A stretch of DNA of 64,000 nt. It comes from Calcarisporiella thermophila CBS 279.70. Its lineage: Eukaryota > Calcarisporiellomycota. The stretch covers positions 799,823 through 863,822 of the forward strand of contig NW_027192196.1 in the NCBI RefSeq assembly GCF_041956535.1, in the 5' to 3' direction. The stretch's first letter is position 1; each line of letters starts with the position of its first letter. Below are positions 12,501 to 25,003 of this stretch, in pieces. The notes beneath the pieces are model-generated. The model was not told where the DNA came from. It saw only the letters and a list, made by a program, of their open reading frames with translations, and ran no database searches. The translations under genes were made by a program, and so were the position numbers.

Positions 12501-15500
12501 ATCAGGTAGCGTTAGAAAATAACAATCCCTCCATCTATTATGGCTATCTCTTACTTTCTTTTAAATTTAGAAATTCAATATTTAAAGGTGAACTCTGTTT
12601 CCACCATGCAGATGCTTGAATATGTACAGTCAAACCTATTAGACGAAAATAGTGCTTTTTTGAATACTGGCAAGTCTTGACGTTTTCCCAATCTTACTTG
12701 CAATATGTTTACTTTTTATGTCATTAGAACCTGAATATGTTGAAGTTTGGAAAGGCATTTTCAACAAATTGTTACATTTATGTGTGCCCAATGACGATTA
12801 TTTTGGCCTGATATTCAATTCGCAACAGACGTGTGAGAAATGGTTGAAATTATGGGAAAGTATGTACAAGCTATTTTCTCTCTATCAAGCATGGATACTC
12901 TAATAACTACTCAATAGTTAACTCAGATCCTTCATACGAACTTTTCAAGTTCAATGTGCTCTACACAATTGATGCAATTTTTGGGTGTAGAGCTATTAAG
13001 ACTCGTGAAGATTGTATGAGCTATCTTGAACTGCTTTGCAACATGGACATTCGAAAGCCACATATCCAGTTATACAAGCCGTGGGGTGATATCCTAGGGC
13101 TATTTATTCAAATTAAGTGGCAAACTGTCGCTACATTCGTAAAATATGCGATTTCACATGAGGACAACAAGGAGAATAGAGAAAAGATGATTCATAGGGT
13201 ATTTTCAAAATGCCTTGATAGCATGGGTGATTCTACGGATATGATGACAAATTCTGCGCTGCAAGCCTTCGAAGCATTTTTGGGCTTGCCAGGATGGGAT
13301 AAAACTAAAGAATTTGTAATAGTTCTTTATTTTCAGTATTCATTTTATTTACTAATTTTAATTTCTACTGCTGTAGGCAAAATGCGTTGATCTTGGAATC
13401 GAAATGGTTGAAGAGAGTAGAAGCAATTCAAAACAATTCCCAATTGTTTCGGCGCATTTTATCGATATGGTTTTTCAGCCGTCCGTTCTAGGAGATCCAG
13501 CTGTATGCCAACCGAATGGCCCTCTGCGTAAAGTAAGATTTAAATCTTTATGAAAAATTTCAGCTTGAATAAATACTGAGGCCTACTGCTCAACCTCTAG
13601 GCGTTGCAATATATCGTTGAGCTGGGTAGTATCAAACCTTATATTGTTGCGCGCTGTTCTAGTCATCTTTATCGCTATTGGCGAGAGAACCCCCATTGCA
13701 TGTTTGGCTTTTGTTCGGAGATTATTGAGCTTCTGACGTTTGGGCCTATGCGAGATGACGATGAAAAACGAATGAATGGTGCATTATCCGTCAAATTAAA
13801 AGGAGAACAAAGCAAGGAGTCCAAAGGGCAAGTGAATTTATTATGTAAAATTTAGGTTTATTTTCAATAACTTTTTTCTGTATTTATAGCACTGTTGAGT
13901 ACAATTTTAGTCAAAACGACTATGTAGTACGCGTTCAAATGATATCTTTATTAATACGCTTAAATTTGCAAGATGAGAAAGTACAATCTTTTGCAGAGTC
14001 ATTTTTCCTACTATTGCTTTCTCGGACTATCGATGACAAGGAGTTACAAGAAGGTTTATTTCCAAATACATATAAACATCGAATTAAGGTGATTATTGCA
14101 TTATTGATAAATAACTGCAGCGATTAAATCACTTATTCTCTTTAAAGCTTCGTCTTTGGGCCGCAACACTTATCTGTGCTGAATTTGTGAGTGGACATAT
14201 GGCCGAGAGTGTGGTAAAACGCCTGCTGAATGCATTAAGTCTGGAGTCCGTTCCTTCAACTCGATGTTACCTTGAAGTAATTTTCTAGATATATTATTAT
14301 GTTAAATCGTACATTAACGTTTGTTTTTTATATAGTTAACTTTGATGCGTTTACTCATCAAATTCCCAAAGACACTAGATTTCTTGTGGAGGTAATATAT
14401 ATATGGAATATCAAAAGGCTAATAATAAAACTTATTATTCTCCCCTTGGTTCATAGAGAGTTAAACAACTTCAATCAAAAGGCATTCATAGTGATTACAA
14501 TTATGACCATTCTACTCTGCGTAAGACAGCACATATCATCAGACGAGAAACCAGGATACTTGAAAAAGGTAATTCAAGGACCATACTCTTTTTTTACTGT
14601 TTAGCTCAAAATTAAGCGTTCTCTGAAAATTAGGCACTCTCTCACTTGATGCCTTGGACTATAAGTAATCAGCACATGATCCGGATGGTTGCAATATGGG
14701 CTGTATATCAATTTTGGCGAGATGGCAAGCGGGAAAACATCCTTAGTACCGAGGATGCCGAGTCCCCGCATCTGCATTCTGTCATCCAGTTTTTTGAAAC
14801 GAATGTGGATTTGATTAGGTATTATTTATAAATTTAATTTTTGGCAAATATGATTGTTAACTTACGTTGCGTCCGGATAGATTCCGAGAGAAAACCGAAC
14901 TCTCCTATTTCCATAATGGACTTGATCCTATTGCTGATTTCAATCTGGAATTTGTGTTCCATTATTTACCTGCTCTCTTTGAGGTTACAAAAAATGAACG
15001 TATTTCTTGGGTAATTATTTCAGCATTGCACATATGTTTTACCCCCCTTTATATAAACAGTCTCAATACAAAAAGCGAGCTTTTGCTAAAGTCGACCCGA
15101 CGCCTTCTATCATTCCATTCCACGATTCCACCCGCCCCTTACCATTTAAACTCACTGGCGAAGGCGTTTTAGACACCGACATTGAAACAGAGGATCTTGG
15201 AGAGGACCCAGAAGAACCCACAGAACAAGCAGACTCAAAAGAGGAAATCCAGTATCAGAAAAAAATATTACCCTGGGAGATGATGTTTGAGTCGGATTTA
15301 GATTTGTCTAGAGTGAGCATGGAAAAGGTGAAGAGATATTATGACAGAATTAACAAACACGCACTAATTCTTCTCAACTATTTTCCATTTTCAAGAAAAA
15401 ACGTAATGAAATTATAGTGTGTGCAAGTTTGGTAGATCGAATTCCGAATCTTGCGGGTAAGTATTCATCATTTCTTTCGTTTAATAGCCATGCTTATTAT

Positions 15501-16060
15501 TGTTACCAATAGGTTTATGCCGTACCTGTGAAATATTTAACGCTTCACTACTTACTATCCCTAATATAAGGGTATACTCTAAAATACTATTATTTTCATT
15601 AAAACTCTTGAATTATTTAAATGTTTTTTTTTTTGGGGGGGGGGGGTCATATAGATTACTAAGGACCCACAGTTCACATCTATTTCCGTATCTTCAGAGC
15701 ACTGGATGCCTATAGAAGAAGTGAGCTAATAGAGCTAGCTTAAGATGCATTACCGAGAGATCTAACTATATTTACTTTCAGGTGCGTGAACCAGATCTTC
15801 CAGCTTGGCTACAGCAGAAGAAGTTCGAAGGCTACACACTTCTGGGCCTAGAACAGACAACAAGCAGTCAACTTCTTCCTAAATTTGTTTTCCCCGAACG
15901 ATGCGTGCTACTTCTTGGAAAGGAGCGCGAGGGCATCCCTGCACCTCTGTTGCAAATGCTTGATGAAACACTAGAAATTCCACAATATGGCTTGACACGC
16001 TCACTAAATGTACACGTGAGCGCAGCAATAACCTTATATGCCTATACGGCTAGCAAGTAA
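9582..16060 (+). CDS. TRM3: tRNA 2'-O-ribose methyltransferase, TRM3/TARBP1 family
   Basis: A very long gene of many short exons spread over 6.5 kb, reading from ATG 9582 to TAA 16060. The last exons encode the SPOUT (SpoU) methyltransferase domain. Motif 1 is NLAGLCRTCEIFNA with the catalytic Arg (about 15455-15560), motif 2 is LLLGKEREGIP, and motif 3 is LEIPQYGLTRSLNVHVSAA at the C-terminus. The rest is helical, HEAT-like and weakly conserved, as in yeast Trm3 and human TARBP1, which make Gm18 in tRNA using S-adenosylmethionine. Upstream exons were placed from conserved frames (for example 10014-10434, 11143-11402, 12956-13316, 13604-13830, 15040-15400) but not every junction was resolved. 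The final introns include a T11G12 tract just before an acceptor. Confidence 0.88.
15624..15646 (+). repeat. T11G12 homopolymer tract in TRM3 intron
   Basis: Eleven T are followed by twelve G, ending about 9 bases before the 3' splice site of a late TRM3 intron. The T run could act as the polypyrimidine tract; the G run is unusual for that position and prone to length variation. Confidence 0.85.
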
Positions 16061-17193
16061 TGGATTATATAGCTATAAAACATTATATGTTTAGTGCTAG
16101 GGTGAAGTCGGATAATTAGACATATAGGATCTTTATATATATTTATATAAAGCACCAATATGAGATTTATTATGATAATCGAAAGCTCGTAAAGTCCACA
16201 ATAACCTTCGACTACCGTATCCCGGTAAAATATGGCATAGAATTGCAAATAAACTGAGCTCATAATTCCCCCTAAATTGTAATGATGCACCTGATGTCAC
16301 TAGAAATTCAATGGTTCTCTTTTCGTAAAAGCAAATTGAATTGCTAGTAAGTTGTAAAAATTTCGCCTAGAGTTCTAGTCACTTTGAAGCAAAAGGTAAA
16401 GTCATCTTTTTCGCAAAGAAATTTGATAGTTAGTGTCTCGTATCTGCAATTTCGTTGAATTGGGTATATTAATTAATATAGTAAATAAGGCCTCCAACTA
16501 CAATCCAATCGTCAAATCCTGTTTAGATAGGTAAATTACAGAATCCGTAGCCATTTCAAGGCTTATTGAATTTGTTGTATTTCAGTAATTTAGGGTATAT
16601 GGCCGAACCCACCATGTAACTTAACATTAATTTGACAACTAATACTTTTTAAATAATATCAGAATAAAGTGACCTTCGAAATGAGTAGTGAATTAACTAG
16701 CAATATTTAAAGAGAGAACCCAGATAAAATCGGAGAGCAAAAGCTGTTCAGCTATGTCATTCGCGTATGCGAATGGAGAGGTGTTCATGATGGAGGCATA
16801 AGCCTTAGTATAATGCAATGTGGGCAACGTAATAATAATGCAGCTTTAAAGTCAAACTAGGATTATTATGAATGTTTCTAATTTCCAATAATCAAAAAGA
16901 GTAGTTGATATAGTTGTTAACTTATAAGAACTTTCACATTTATGGAGTAATATTTTATTTATTTATGTTCAAGGATGATCCATATTTTCTTTAAATCTAA
17001 CGTTTGGATTAGAATAAAACTTCCTAAGATTTTTTAAGATAGGATTCAGGATTTCAAAAAATCAAGTAAAATAATTCAAGTCCTAGGGTAGGTTGGCGAA
17101 TTTATAACTTTAAAAGTGCTCGTGGTATTTTCCCTTATCACTCTCTACTATACTTAATATATATTTTCCTCCATTGCAATCATTCAAAGGAGT
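16061..17193. other. Intergenic region between tandem genes
   Basis: About 1.1 kb of AT-rich DNA holding the TRM3 3' UTR and the promoter of the next gene. No gene, RNA or repeat could be supported. Confidence 0.5.
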
Positions 17194-19679
17194 ATGAGCT
17201 CTGAAAACTGGCAAAAAGTATCACGTCGGACAAACAGTCGAGTTCCAGGCAAAAAGAAGTCAGAAAAGAAAAACAGCCCTTCTCCATCTGAAGGTAAATC
17301 TTTTATCTTTTTCACGCGTCGAATCTCACAAAATTAAACCTATTTCGTTGCTAGAGCTCGTTAGCATGTCCTCCAATGCTTATTCCTCTCTTTCCCAGGA
17401 TCTACCCGAAACGAAGTCTAAATATGCACGTCAATCTTCTTCTCCGTCATCATCTTCTTCTATAAGTACAAGCTTTTCCGCTACCAGAGTCCACCGTCAG
17501 AGCAAAAAAAACCCAGCTTCAACAAAAAATAATGGAATGCCTACAGAAGAGCAGCTACGCAATCCTATATTTGGTGGGCCATCACAAGCATCGGAGGAGA
17601 AGCTAAGACAGACAAAGAGCTCTAGCAAGGTAATGAACAAGCAAATTTTTATTTAATATTACTGTGCGAAAATTTTAACCATATCTCTAATTATTTTCTT
17701 TTTACTAGAAAAACTCGAAGCGGAAATCTATCGCTTCTAGAACCGCTCGAAGACAGGTATTGAATATGGGCTTATAAAACCCGATATATGAATGTTAATT
17801 TATTTGTGATAAACTGATTTGGTAGAGAAAAAACCTGTCCTTCATTTGGAGATTCCCTTCATTCCTAATTATTATGTATCTTTTATATGCAACCTTCTTT
17901 GTGTGCCCAATGCAAAATCCAAGAAATATGTCGACTGTATGTCGCGGAATATCTCAGACAGAGAGAGTATTGAAGCAGATTATGGACCCGTGGTATGATA
18001 AATACGCAGCACAGTATGTAGACAAGGCGCAAAAATACTATGTTGAGTACGGCCAGTCTCGAGTTGGTCAGCTGATAGGAATGTATAAACAACATGGAGA
18101 ACCCCTCGTGGACCCATTGAAACCATATTTCCACCAGCTCAAAGACAAGGCCTTCACTTATTACCATGTTCAACTACAGCCGCTTCTGGCAAAGGCATTT
18201 GAACAAGTTACGGATCGTTACCATGCATCTCAACCTTACTTGGACCAAGCGACCAAGCATATGCTTCAACTGTACAATCAACATATTACCCCTCTCGTTC
18301 AGCCAGCTATACCTGTCGTCTCCCAGTTTGTCTCGAATGTGCAGCAGGGTATCATCTTTGCGCAAAACGTCTATCAACAACACATACATCCCCATGCTTC
18401 AGATATCTATTACAGCCATATATCACCATATATGGAGGTTCTGATAAAACATGGAGAAGAGTTCGTGCACCAACTTCCCGATCTTGCACGGGAGCACATA
18501 CTCTTCCTATCTCCCAAGCGCCCCACTGACTTCAAGAAGAAAAAGGGGAAACTATCAAAAGCAGAAGAAATACGGAAGCAAAAGGAGATGATTGAGAAGG
18601 AGCAACGATTTAAGGCGCATCTGGATGCGGAAATCAAAGGTGTGCGCGATGCCGCGGAAGAGCAGGTTGCTCAAGTTAAGCAGGCATGCGAAAATTCTTA
18701 CATCGATGTAGAGAAAAAAATAGAGACGGTAGCATATAAGGAAAGAAATCGGATTACTCAACTTTCGGATGAAGCAGTTACGCATATTCTTAGTTTGGAA
18801 GAATCGAAAAACACCCTATCGCCTAGCCAGTGGGTTGACACAGTCCGTAGTGAAGTCTACGCCGCATCGTCTCGCCTCGCTTCCGCGCTTATAATCAGTA
18901 GGAACTCTCTCGATAGTTTACTCGAGTCAGCCAAGGGAGAATGCAAAATGGCAAAAAAGCTGGGTCGCGAGCAACTAGAATCCCGCATCGGCGAGGCAAT
19001 GGAGCAAAAACCGGACATTAAACAATACGAATATGAACGTGAAGTGCAACGTGCAGCTGTACTTGGAAGGGCCAGTGTGGATTCCGTAATATCGGATACG
19101 TTCGCCCACGAGATGCAAAGACGTTCGCGCCAACAGATTGATGCACATATGAGTCAGTTGAATGATACTATCCACGAAACACGTACCAAGATGGAGAGAG
19201 TATTAGAAAATGCGCGGCAGGAGGCAGATAAGATGGTGCTTGAAGTTTTACAGCGATCAGAGCGATCTCGGGAATCTGATCTTGCGTCGACGGCAAATAA
19301 GAATATGGCAGAAACTCCTTCTCATAAAGAGGTAGCTTCAACCCCTACAGATAAGGATATATCTGAAGTTGTGGAGATATTTGGGAATAGGGAAATGGAA
19401 GGAAGCGCTGAATCGGTTAATAATAATAAGGAAAATGAAGAGGGAAGTGCGATGAGCGTGGAGGGGAAAGCCGCAGAAACGGAGAAGGCACATATTATTG
19501 AGCCGGAAATCCGTGTCGAGGAAGTCTTACCTGAAGAAACGGCGACTGAAGCATTAGCCGAGCCGCCCGTCGACATTACTCCCAGTGCATCACCGGGCGA
19601 GAAAGAGCAAAGAGCGGAACAAATTCTGCCTGCAGCCGAAGGCGAAGAAAGCACACTACGAATCCATAAGGAACTTTAA
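17194..19679 (+). CDS. Membrane-anchored helical-repeat protein, function unknown
   Basis: Four exons (17194-17293, 17355-17629, 17709-17756, 17826-19679) give 758 residues. The first 140 residues are basic, Ser-rich and disordered. They are followed by a single hydrophobic helix (FLIIMYLLYATFFV, near residue 155). Residues of about 190-360 contain repeated helical units rich in Tyr, His, Gln and Pro, with patterns such as YxxHxxPxxxP and PLVxP, similar in style to amphipathic lipid-surface proteins. A long Glu/Lys/Arg-rich coiled-coil stretch follows (about 370-610), then an acidic disordered tail. I do not recognise a named family. Topology suggests an ER or mitochondrial membrane tether or scaffold, which is an inference. 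The N-terminal exons were placed by splice phase. Confidence 0.8.
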
Positions 19680-19942
19680 TTAATTTTAGTCACAGCACTT
19701 TCCAATACTTCATCTTTGTTTTTGTCTGTTTGCTGATCATTGAGCTATTCTCGGGTTTTATCGGTTTTAATAAAATTGTAATACATCAATTCCCTGGTTG
19801 GATGGTGAGGAGTCCGTGCCCCACGTGTTGGATGCCCGCAACATTTTAATTTTTTTTCCCTCGATGTTCTAGTGCTTCGATATTAGGCGGTTTATTTATT
19901 TAAGTAGTTTCTTTTTTTTTTTTCAATTGAGAAGAGCAAGCA

Positions 19943-21058
19943 ATGCATCCTCTTCCACAAGAAAAGTCAAAAGCCGATGATCGTCCTATGCGTCTTGCCC
20001 ATCCTACTCCATATCATCAACAGCAGAGTATGATTCGCCAGATGCGAGAAATGGCATTAGACGAAGGAGTCGATTCGGAATTCTTAAATCAATTTTTTCC
20101 GCCTAATCCCACTGGTTCTCTACCAACACAAGTAATCATAAATCCTACAGCCGAGGTTTTAGGAACGTATCCCTCCTCCAATATCGATTATAAACCTGTG
20201 CCCGCCGAGGATCAGTTATATGTTGACCAGGGCGCCGATTTCTCCTACTGCGAATCACCCTCAAACGAGGCGTTTTCGCCCATTGAATCCCAAACCCATA
20301 CCAATAGTGGTAACAATAGCATACCAATTCCCTTTACCCGCCGGCGTCCTCCGCAACATATCTCTACTGCGAGTGGGTCCTATGGCCAATTCCAACCAGG
20401 AAGTTTTGGTCTCGAGCTACATACGATGTCGCTACCCGCTCACGTTGGCGATTTTCCAGTCCATTCTTACGAGAGTTTTCAAGGAGACTCTTATCCAGGA
20501 AGCCCACTCTCCAATATTGCCGAAGGAAAGGGAGAGGATGAAAACGGAGTGAAAACGGAAGACGCAGAAGGAATTCTCAGACAGTAAGCACAAAGATTTT
20601 TTGCAATTTTATAAAGCCTCGCTTATTAAGATTTGGGCATTATAGACAACAATTGTTGTATGAGAGAAGGCGTCGTCGACGAGAATCTCACAATGCTGGT
20701 AAATACATAATCCTTCTCTAAGGTTAAAACTTGTAGCTAATTCATGGTAACTATAGTCGAGCGCAGACGTCGGGATAACATCAATGAGAAAATACAGGAG
20801 CTCTCTTCTTTGCTTCCAGAAGGCTTCGTAGAGACATCGCGTCCTAATAAAGGGATTATTTTGCGACGAAGTGTGGATTACATTCGCGTACTTCAGCAGC
20901 AACTTCATCAACAGGCATCTCGCAATATGGAATTGGAGGCACGCTTACGACAGTATGGAGAAGACGCCAATGAAACCATTGCAAACTCGCGGGGTTTTGC
21001 TGGTCCTAGTAGTTTTGACAACTTTGGGCAATACGGTTTGCAGCACCCGCCGGAATAA
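19943..21058 (+). CDS. bHLH-leucine zipper transcription factor, MITF/TFEB-like
   Basis: Three exons (19943-20583, 20646-20698, 20757-21058) give 331 residues. The N-terminal two thirds are disordered. The DNA-binding domain starts near residue 220 with a run of six Arg, then RRESHNAVERRRRDNINEKI. This carries the His-Glu-Arg residues that read CACGTG or CACGTGA-type E-boxes (class B). Helix 2 reads KGIILRRSVDYIRVLQQQL and continues into a short zipper rich in Leu and Gln. The pattern resembles animal MITF/TFE and yeast Rtg3 more than Cbf1. The basic region is split across two introns, a useful check on the model. The likely role is a nuclear regulator of metabolic or lysosomal/vacuolar genes; targets are unknown. 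Confidence 0.9.
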
Positions 21059-21372
21059 TCGACTTAATATTGTTTCTATACCAAATATTTTTATAATTAT
21101 TATACAGATCCCCCCTTTATTTGCTAGTTTATTATATCTCACTTGAACTCGCTCTTTGTAATAGAAAACTTGTATTTTACCCGAATTTACGGTCCTTTTA
21201 TGATGGAGACATCATGTACTGATGCAAGTATATCATCTCTATCTCCCTAATCCCCTAAATGAAGATTGTATTAATTTAATCCTGCGGAACCAGAGCTAAT
21301 AAAACACAGTCACAATTTTATTGAAATAAAACAAACGCTTAGACGAGTGCCAAGTCAGTACGATCAAAATAA
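21059..21372. other. Intergenic region, bHLH to GrpE
   Basis: 314 bp between tandem genes; AT-rich, no extra feature recognised. Confidence 0.5.
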
Positions 21373-22147
21373 ATGTTTGCAACAAGAAAAGGACTCTATC
21401 AAGCGGTTGCTGCTACGCGGGTATCCCGCATTCCTTACTACCCGACCGCTTCGCTGCTCAACAGTCGCCGTGTCTTCTCAGGAAGCGGAATCGTGCGGAA
21501 TGATGCGCAAGAAAAATCTTCTGAAGTTAAATCAGAAGAAAAGTCAGCCTCTGCTGCATCTGAAAACAAAAACGTCCCTAAAGATGAGAAGAAAGAGGCG
21601 ATGGAGAAGGAAATTGCCGAATGGAAAGTAAGTGATATTGCCCATGCTTATATTCTGTTCCGTTATATTAATTTATAAAATCCATTTTTCAATTTTCTAG
21701 GATAGATACATCCGATCTCTTGCAGACATGGAGAACTTAAGACAGCGCACACGTAAAGAAGTAGAGCAAACGTCACAATACGCTATTCAAAAGTTCGCCA
21801 AAGATCTTCTTGATACCGTTGATATTCTCGGCCTTGCCCTGCGATCCGTTCCTGAAGAGGCTCGCTCTGATAAATCAGAGGCAAATTCTCATCTTGTCAA
21901 TCTCTATACAGGACTTTCTATGACGGAGACAGAATTGATTAAAACTCTTCGCCGCCATGGAGTGGAAGCGTTCGGATCGGAAGGAGATGCTTTTGACCCA
22001 AATATGCACCAGGCTTTGTATCAATCACCAGTACCTGACAAGGAAGTGGGGACTGTTTTCCGAGTGGAAAAGATCGGATACACCCTTAAAGGCCGTGTAT
22101 TACGTCCGGCGCAGGTCGGTGTAGTTGCTGAACCACCTTCTTCCTAG
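21373..22147 (+). CDS. MGE1: Mitochondrial GrpE nucleotide exchange factor
   Basis: Two exons (21373-21627, 21701-22147) give 233 residues. The first 45 residues are Arg/Ser/Ala-rich without acids, as in a mitochondrial targeting presequence. A Lys/Glu/Ala-rich linker leads to the long GrpE coiled coil, which contains the family signature DRYIRSLADMENLRQRT. The C-terminal beta domain contains FDPNMHQAL and GYTLKGRVLRPAQVGV, both typical of GrpE. The protein releases ADP from matrix Hsp70 (Ssc1) during protein import and folding. Length and motif order match yeast Mge1. It is convergent with the unknown gene at 22381-23037. Confidence 0.96.
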
Positions 22148-22380
22148 TCTGGGGGATACCGGCACATCCGAGTTGGATAAAAATTCTTTTTTTCCGCTCA
22201 ATTTTCCATCTTGTGTTGTCTGATTAGAGGAAACCGACTTTTAAAAGGAATACATAGAATACTGCAACATATAAACGATATTTATTATGTTTCACTAGTT
22301 TACATGAAAAATGAGAGCAATAAGAGAACAATATAATTGACCACTATAATAGGTGAAAAATGGGAGAAGTAAAACAATAG

Positions 22381-23037
22381 CTATTGCTCAGACGTTTGTC
22401 TCGTTCTAGGATCATTATCCACAACAATTCCCATAGGAACATCACTGCTGAGGATCACCTGTGGACCGGGGGATTCATCTACTATATGCTTCAGCTGCTC
22501 CACATATGAAGGGTCTGGCGTGAACCATTGTCGCTCCAAGTCATCTACAAGATCGCCTATTGCAATCCCACTATTTACAATAACTCGACGAAGGGTGGTA
22601 ATGCTTTCATCAACTTTCTCCACGCGCGCCCGAAGTTCTACGCGCACCTTCTCTGTACGTTTGTCGGGTGCGAAGTACGCCCACACCGTATCAATCCAGC
22701 GGGCTTCAGGATCAGCGTATGAAAGTAGATCGATTACAATCTCATTATGAATATGGAACGAGGAAGGGCGAGATTGTCCCGTAAACACGGCATTTTCCAG
22801 AACAATGTTCCCATGATGGCGCATCCATTCCAAGATTTCGGGACGAGTGCCTACAAACGAAAATTTGTTTGTGTTTTGCGAGGAACCAAGGCTGATCTTG
22901 GAAGAGAGCATAGGGGGGGTAACAATGCGGCCGGGTTGTCCGGGAGCGGAATCTACAGACAAAAAGCGGTTGACTTAAGCTACTGCGTGCGGGAAATCAA
23001 CATGAATGCACTTACCAATTTCATAGCCATACAGCAT
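22381..23037 (-). CDS. Conserved-looking protein of unknown function
   Basis: Two exons (23037-23016 and 22952-22381) give 197 residues, starting MLYGYEID. The first exon is short but joins in phase through a canonical gtaag donor, so the start chosen is preferred over the internal Met. The central part (about residues 30-165) looks folded, with alternating helices and strands, a motif reading RPEILEWMRHHGNIVLENA and a charged helix KVRVELRARVEKVDESI. The last 30 residues are polar. No signal peptide or membrane segment is present. I do not recognise the family. Confidence 0.7.
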
Positions 23038-23315
23038 TATGTTAAGGTTTGTTTGTTCACGGAAAAAGGTAGTGGGAAAAACAAATCGTTAATAAATTGG
23101 TTTGTAAGTCGTATTTATGAAATTGGGTGAGAAGGGAAAAAATCAGGATCAACCTGGTATTTATTGATATTATGTGAAACAAATACATCAAAGAAAATAA
23201 ATATGAATGAAAAATTGTGGAAATAAATTCGGGTATGGTATATACATCGTTGCATATTGCAAACTATGCTTTGATATTCAATAACATATCAAAAAATATC
23301 ATTGAATATACTGCA

Positions 23316-25003
23316 TTAGCAGATAACGCAATCTCCACCAATTGTTTCACCCATTCGCTTTCCCCTCCTCAAGTTTTCTTCGTGATGCCGTCGCGTAATT
23401 GTACCAATGTTGCTTCGCTGGATTCTGACTTTAGCTTCCCCCACACCATGGGATGCAGCGATTTGGTACCAATGCTGTGCAACTAGGTTATCTTGTGAGC
23501 ATCCAATTCCTACCTCATGCATATATCCCATAGCAAATTCTGCCTGTGGTAATTGCAGTCCTGCGGCACGTTGACACCAGTGATATGCCAAGTTTTCATC
23601 TCGAGGAATAATTCCTTGATTTCCGTCCCCCTCCATGAACCACTGCGATAATGCAAACATAGCTTTCGCATAGCCTTGATTAGCGGCTTCTTGATAGTAT
23701 TGGAATGCAACTCTAAGATTCGGCAGGCGGCCAAGCTCCCCGTTCTCATAGATCTTACCCACTCGATAGAGGGCCGGAGGATAATATAAATCAGCGGCCC
23801 GAGAAAACTGGGAGAAAGCGGCATCATCGTCAGGGATGGCGATATCCCGGGGGAATGCGACTTCGTACTCATCAGCAAGAATCTGGCCTAGGACATAGGC
23901 TGGTTGGGGAAAGTCGGCCGAGGAAGCTCGCGCGGCAAGATTGAGGTATGTGATGGCCTGCTTAAAATTTTGGGGCTGGCGCATCTCACCAAACACATAC
24001 ACCATAGCCAATTTCTAGTTGACATAGGCATGACACGGAAAGGTTAGGAGATATGATTTTCAAATATGGTTACTCGATCACTTACAAAACTAGCCTTCAC
24101 ATCACCCAATGCAGATGCTCGATTATAATACGAAAGTGCCTTGCTGAATAGGTTCTTGTTTTCGTAGTACAACCCTAGCTTATAGTTCGCTATGGGATGG
24201 TTCTGTTTGGCAGCTGTCGAGTAAAAAGATTTGGCTTTATCTGGAGAGACGGAAAACCCAAAGTCTCCATTTTCAAGCCAAGTCCCCTTGATAAAGCAAG
24301 CCTCCCTGTGTGCTTTTGCTGCCAGCCTTTCAATCCAAAATATTGCCTCCATTTGTAGCTTTTCACGCAGAGCTATGGCATTTGTCTCCGAGGCTTGCTT
24401 CGTCTGCTCAATCAAAAACTTTGCAAAACTAAATTGCACGGACGGCTCATTTGTTTTTTCCGCCTGCTCACGATACATTGCCATCGCCCGATCATCGTTA
24501 ATCAGTGTGATGGAGGAGAGCCTAGAATTGTTGGATATACTGTTGTAAAGTCGAGTGATTTCTCCCGTAGATATACTGGCCATCGACATTGGCCGCTCGC
24601 TAGCCAGAGAGGATATATATGAAGCCACGCGCTCATCGGATCGGTATTGCGCTGAATGAAAAGAGTACGATGGGTTTACGGGAGGCGGAAGAAGTGAAGT
24701 GACGCGAGGTGGAGCTCCATTACCAGATGGATTGGATTCTCGATTGGGTGTCAACGTAAAAAATTCAGAAGCCCTGAGTTGCGGTGAAGTTTCTCTTGAG
24801 GAACTGGATTCAGAGGCAGAATAAGCAGAAGTTGGAGATGCGGATGAACTAGCATGCTTCCTTTCAGACGTCTGGTAGTATTGAGGATCTTTTTGAGGAA
24901 CTGGAGGGGGTGTCGGGGAGAGAATGGGCGACGTCTGCCTCGAGTTAGTGACTGAGGTGTCAATGGGATCAAGAGAGGTTACAAATTGGTATAAGTCATC
25001 CAT
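23316..25003 (-). CDS. Sel1-repeat protein, Skt5/Chs4-like chitin synthase activator
   Basis: Two exons (25003-24086, 24014-23316) give 538 residues. The N-terminal third is Ser/Pro-rich and disordered. From about residue 190 there are tandem Sel1-type repeats, seen in motifs such as ANYKLGLYYENKNLFSKALS, AFQYYQEAANQGYAKAMFAL and AEFAMGYMHEVGIG. The protein ends in CVIC, a CaaX prenylation box, as in yeast Chs4/Skt5, which recruits and activates chitin synthase III at the bud neck. Repeats plus CaaX make this assignment fairly strong. Start choice is uncertain: an in-frame ATG lies at 25072, and a further open frame upstream (25073-25392) could be 5' UTR or a missed exon. I chose 25003 because MDDLYQFV begins the plausible protein. 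Confidence 0.85.

Noticed and set aside
19322-19654. 110-residue antisense frame opposite the helical-repeat protein gene
   Set aside because: It lies fully within a strong coding exon on the other strand and its composition mirrors the acidic, Ala-rich sense sequence.
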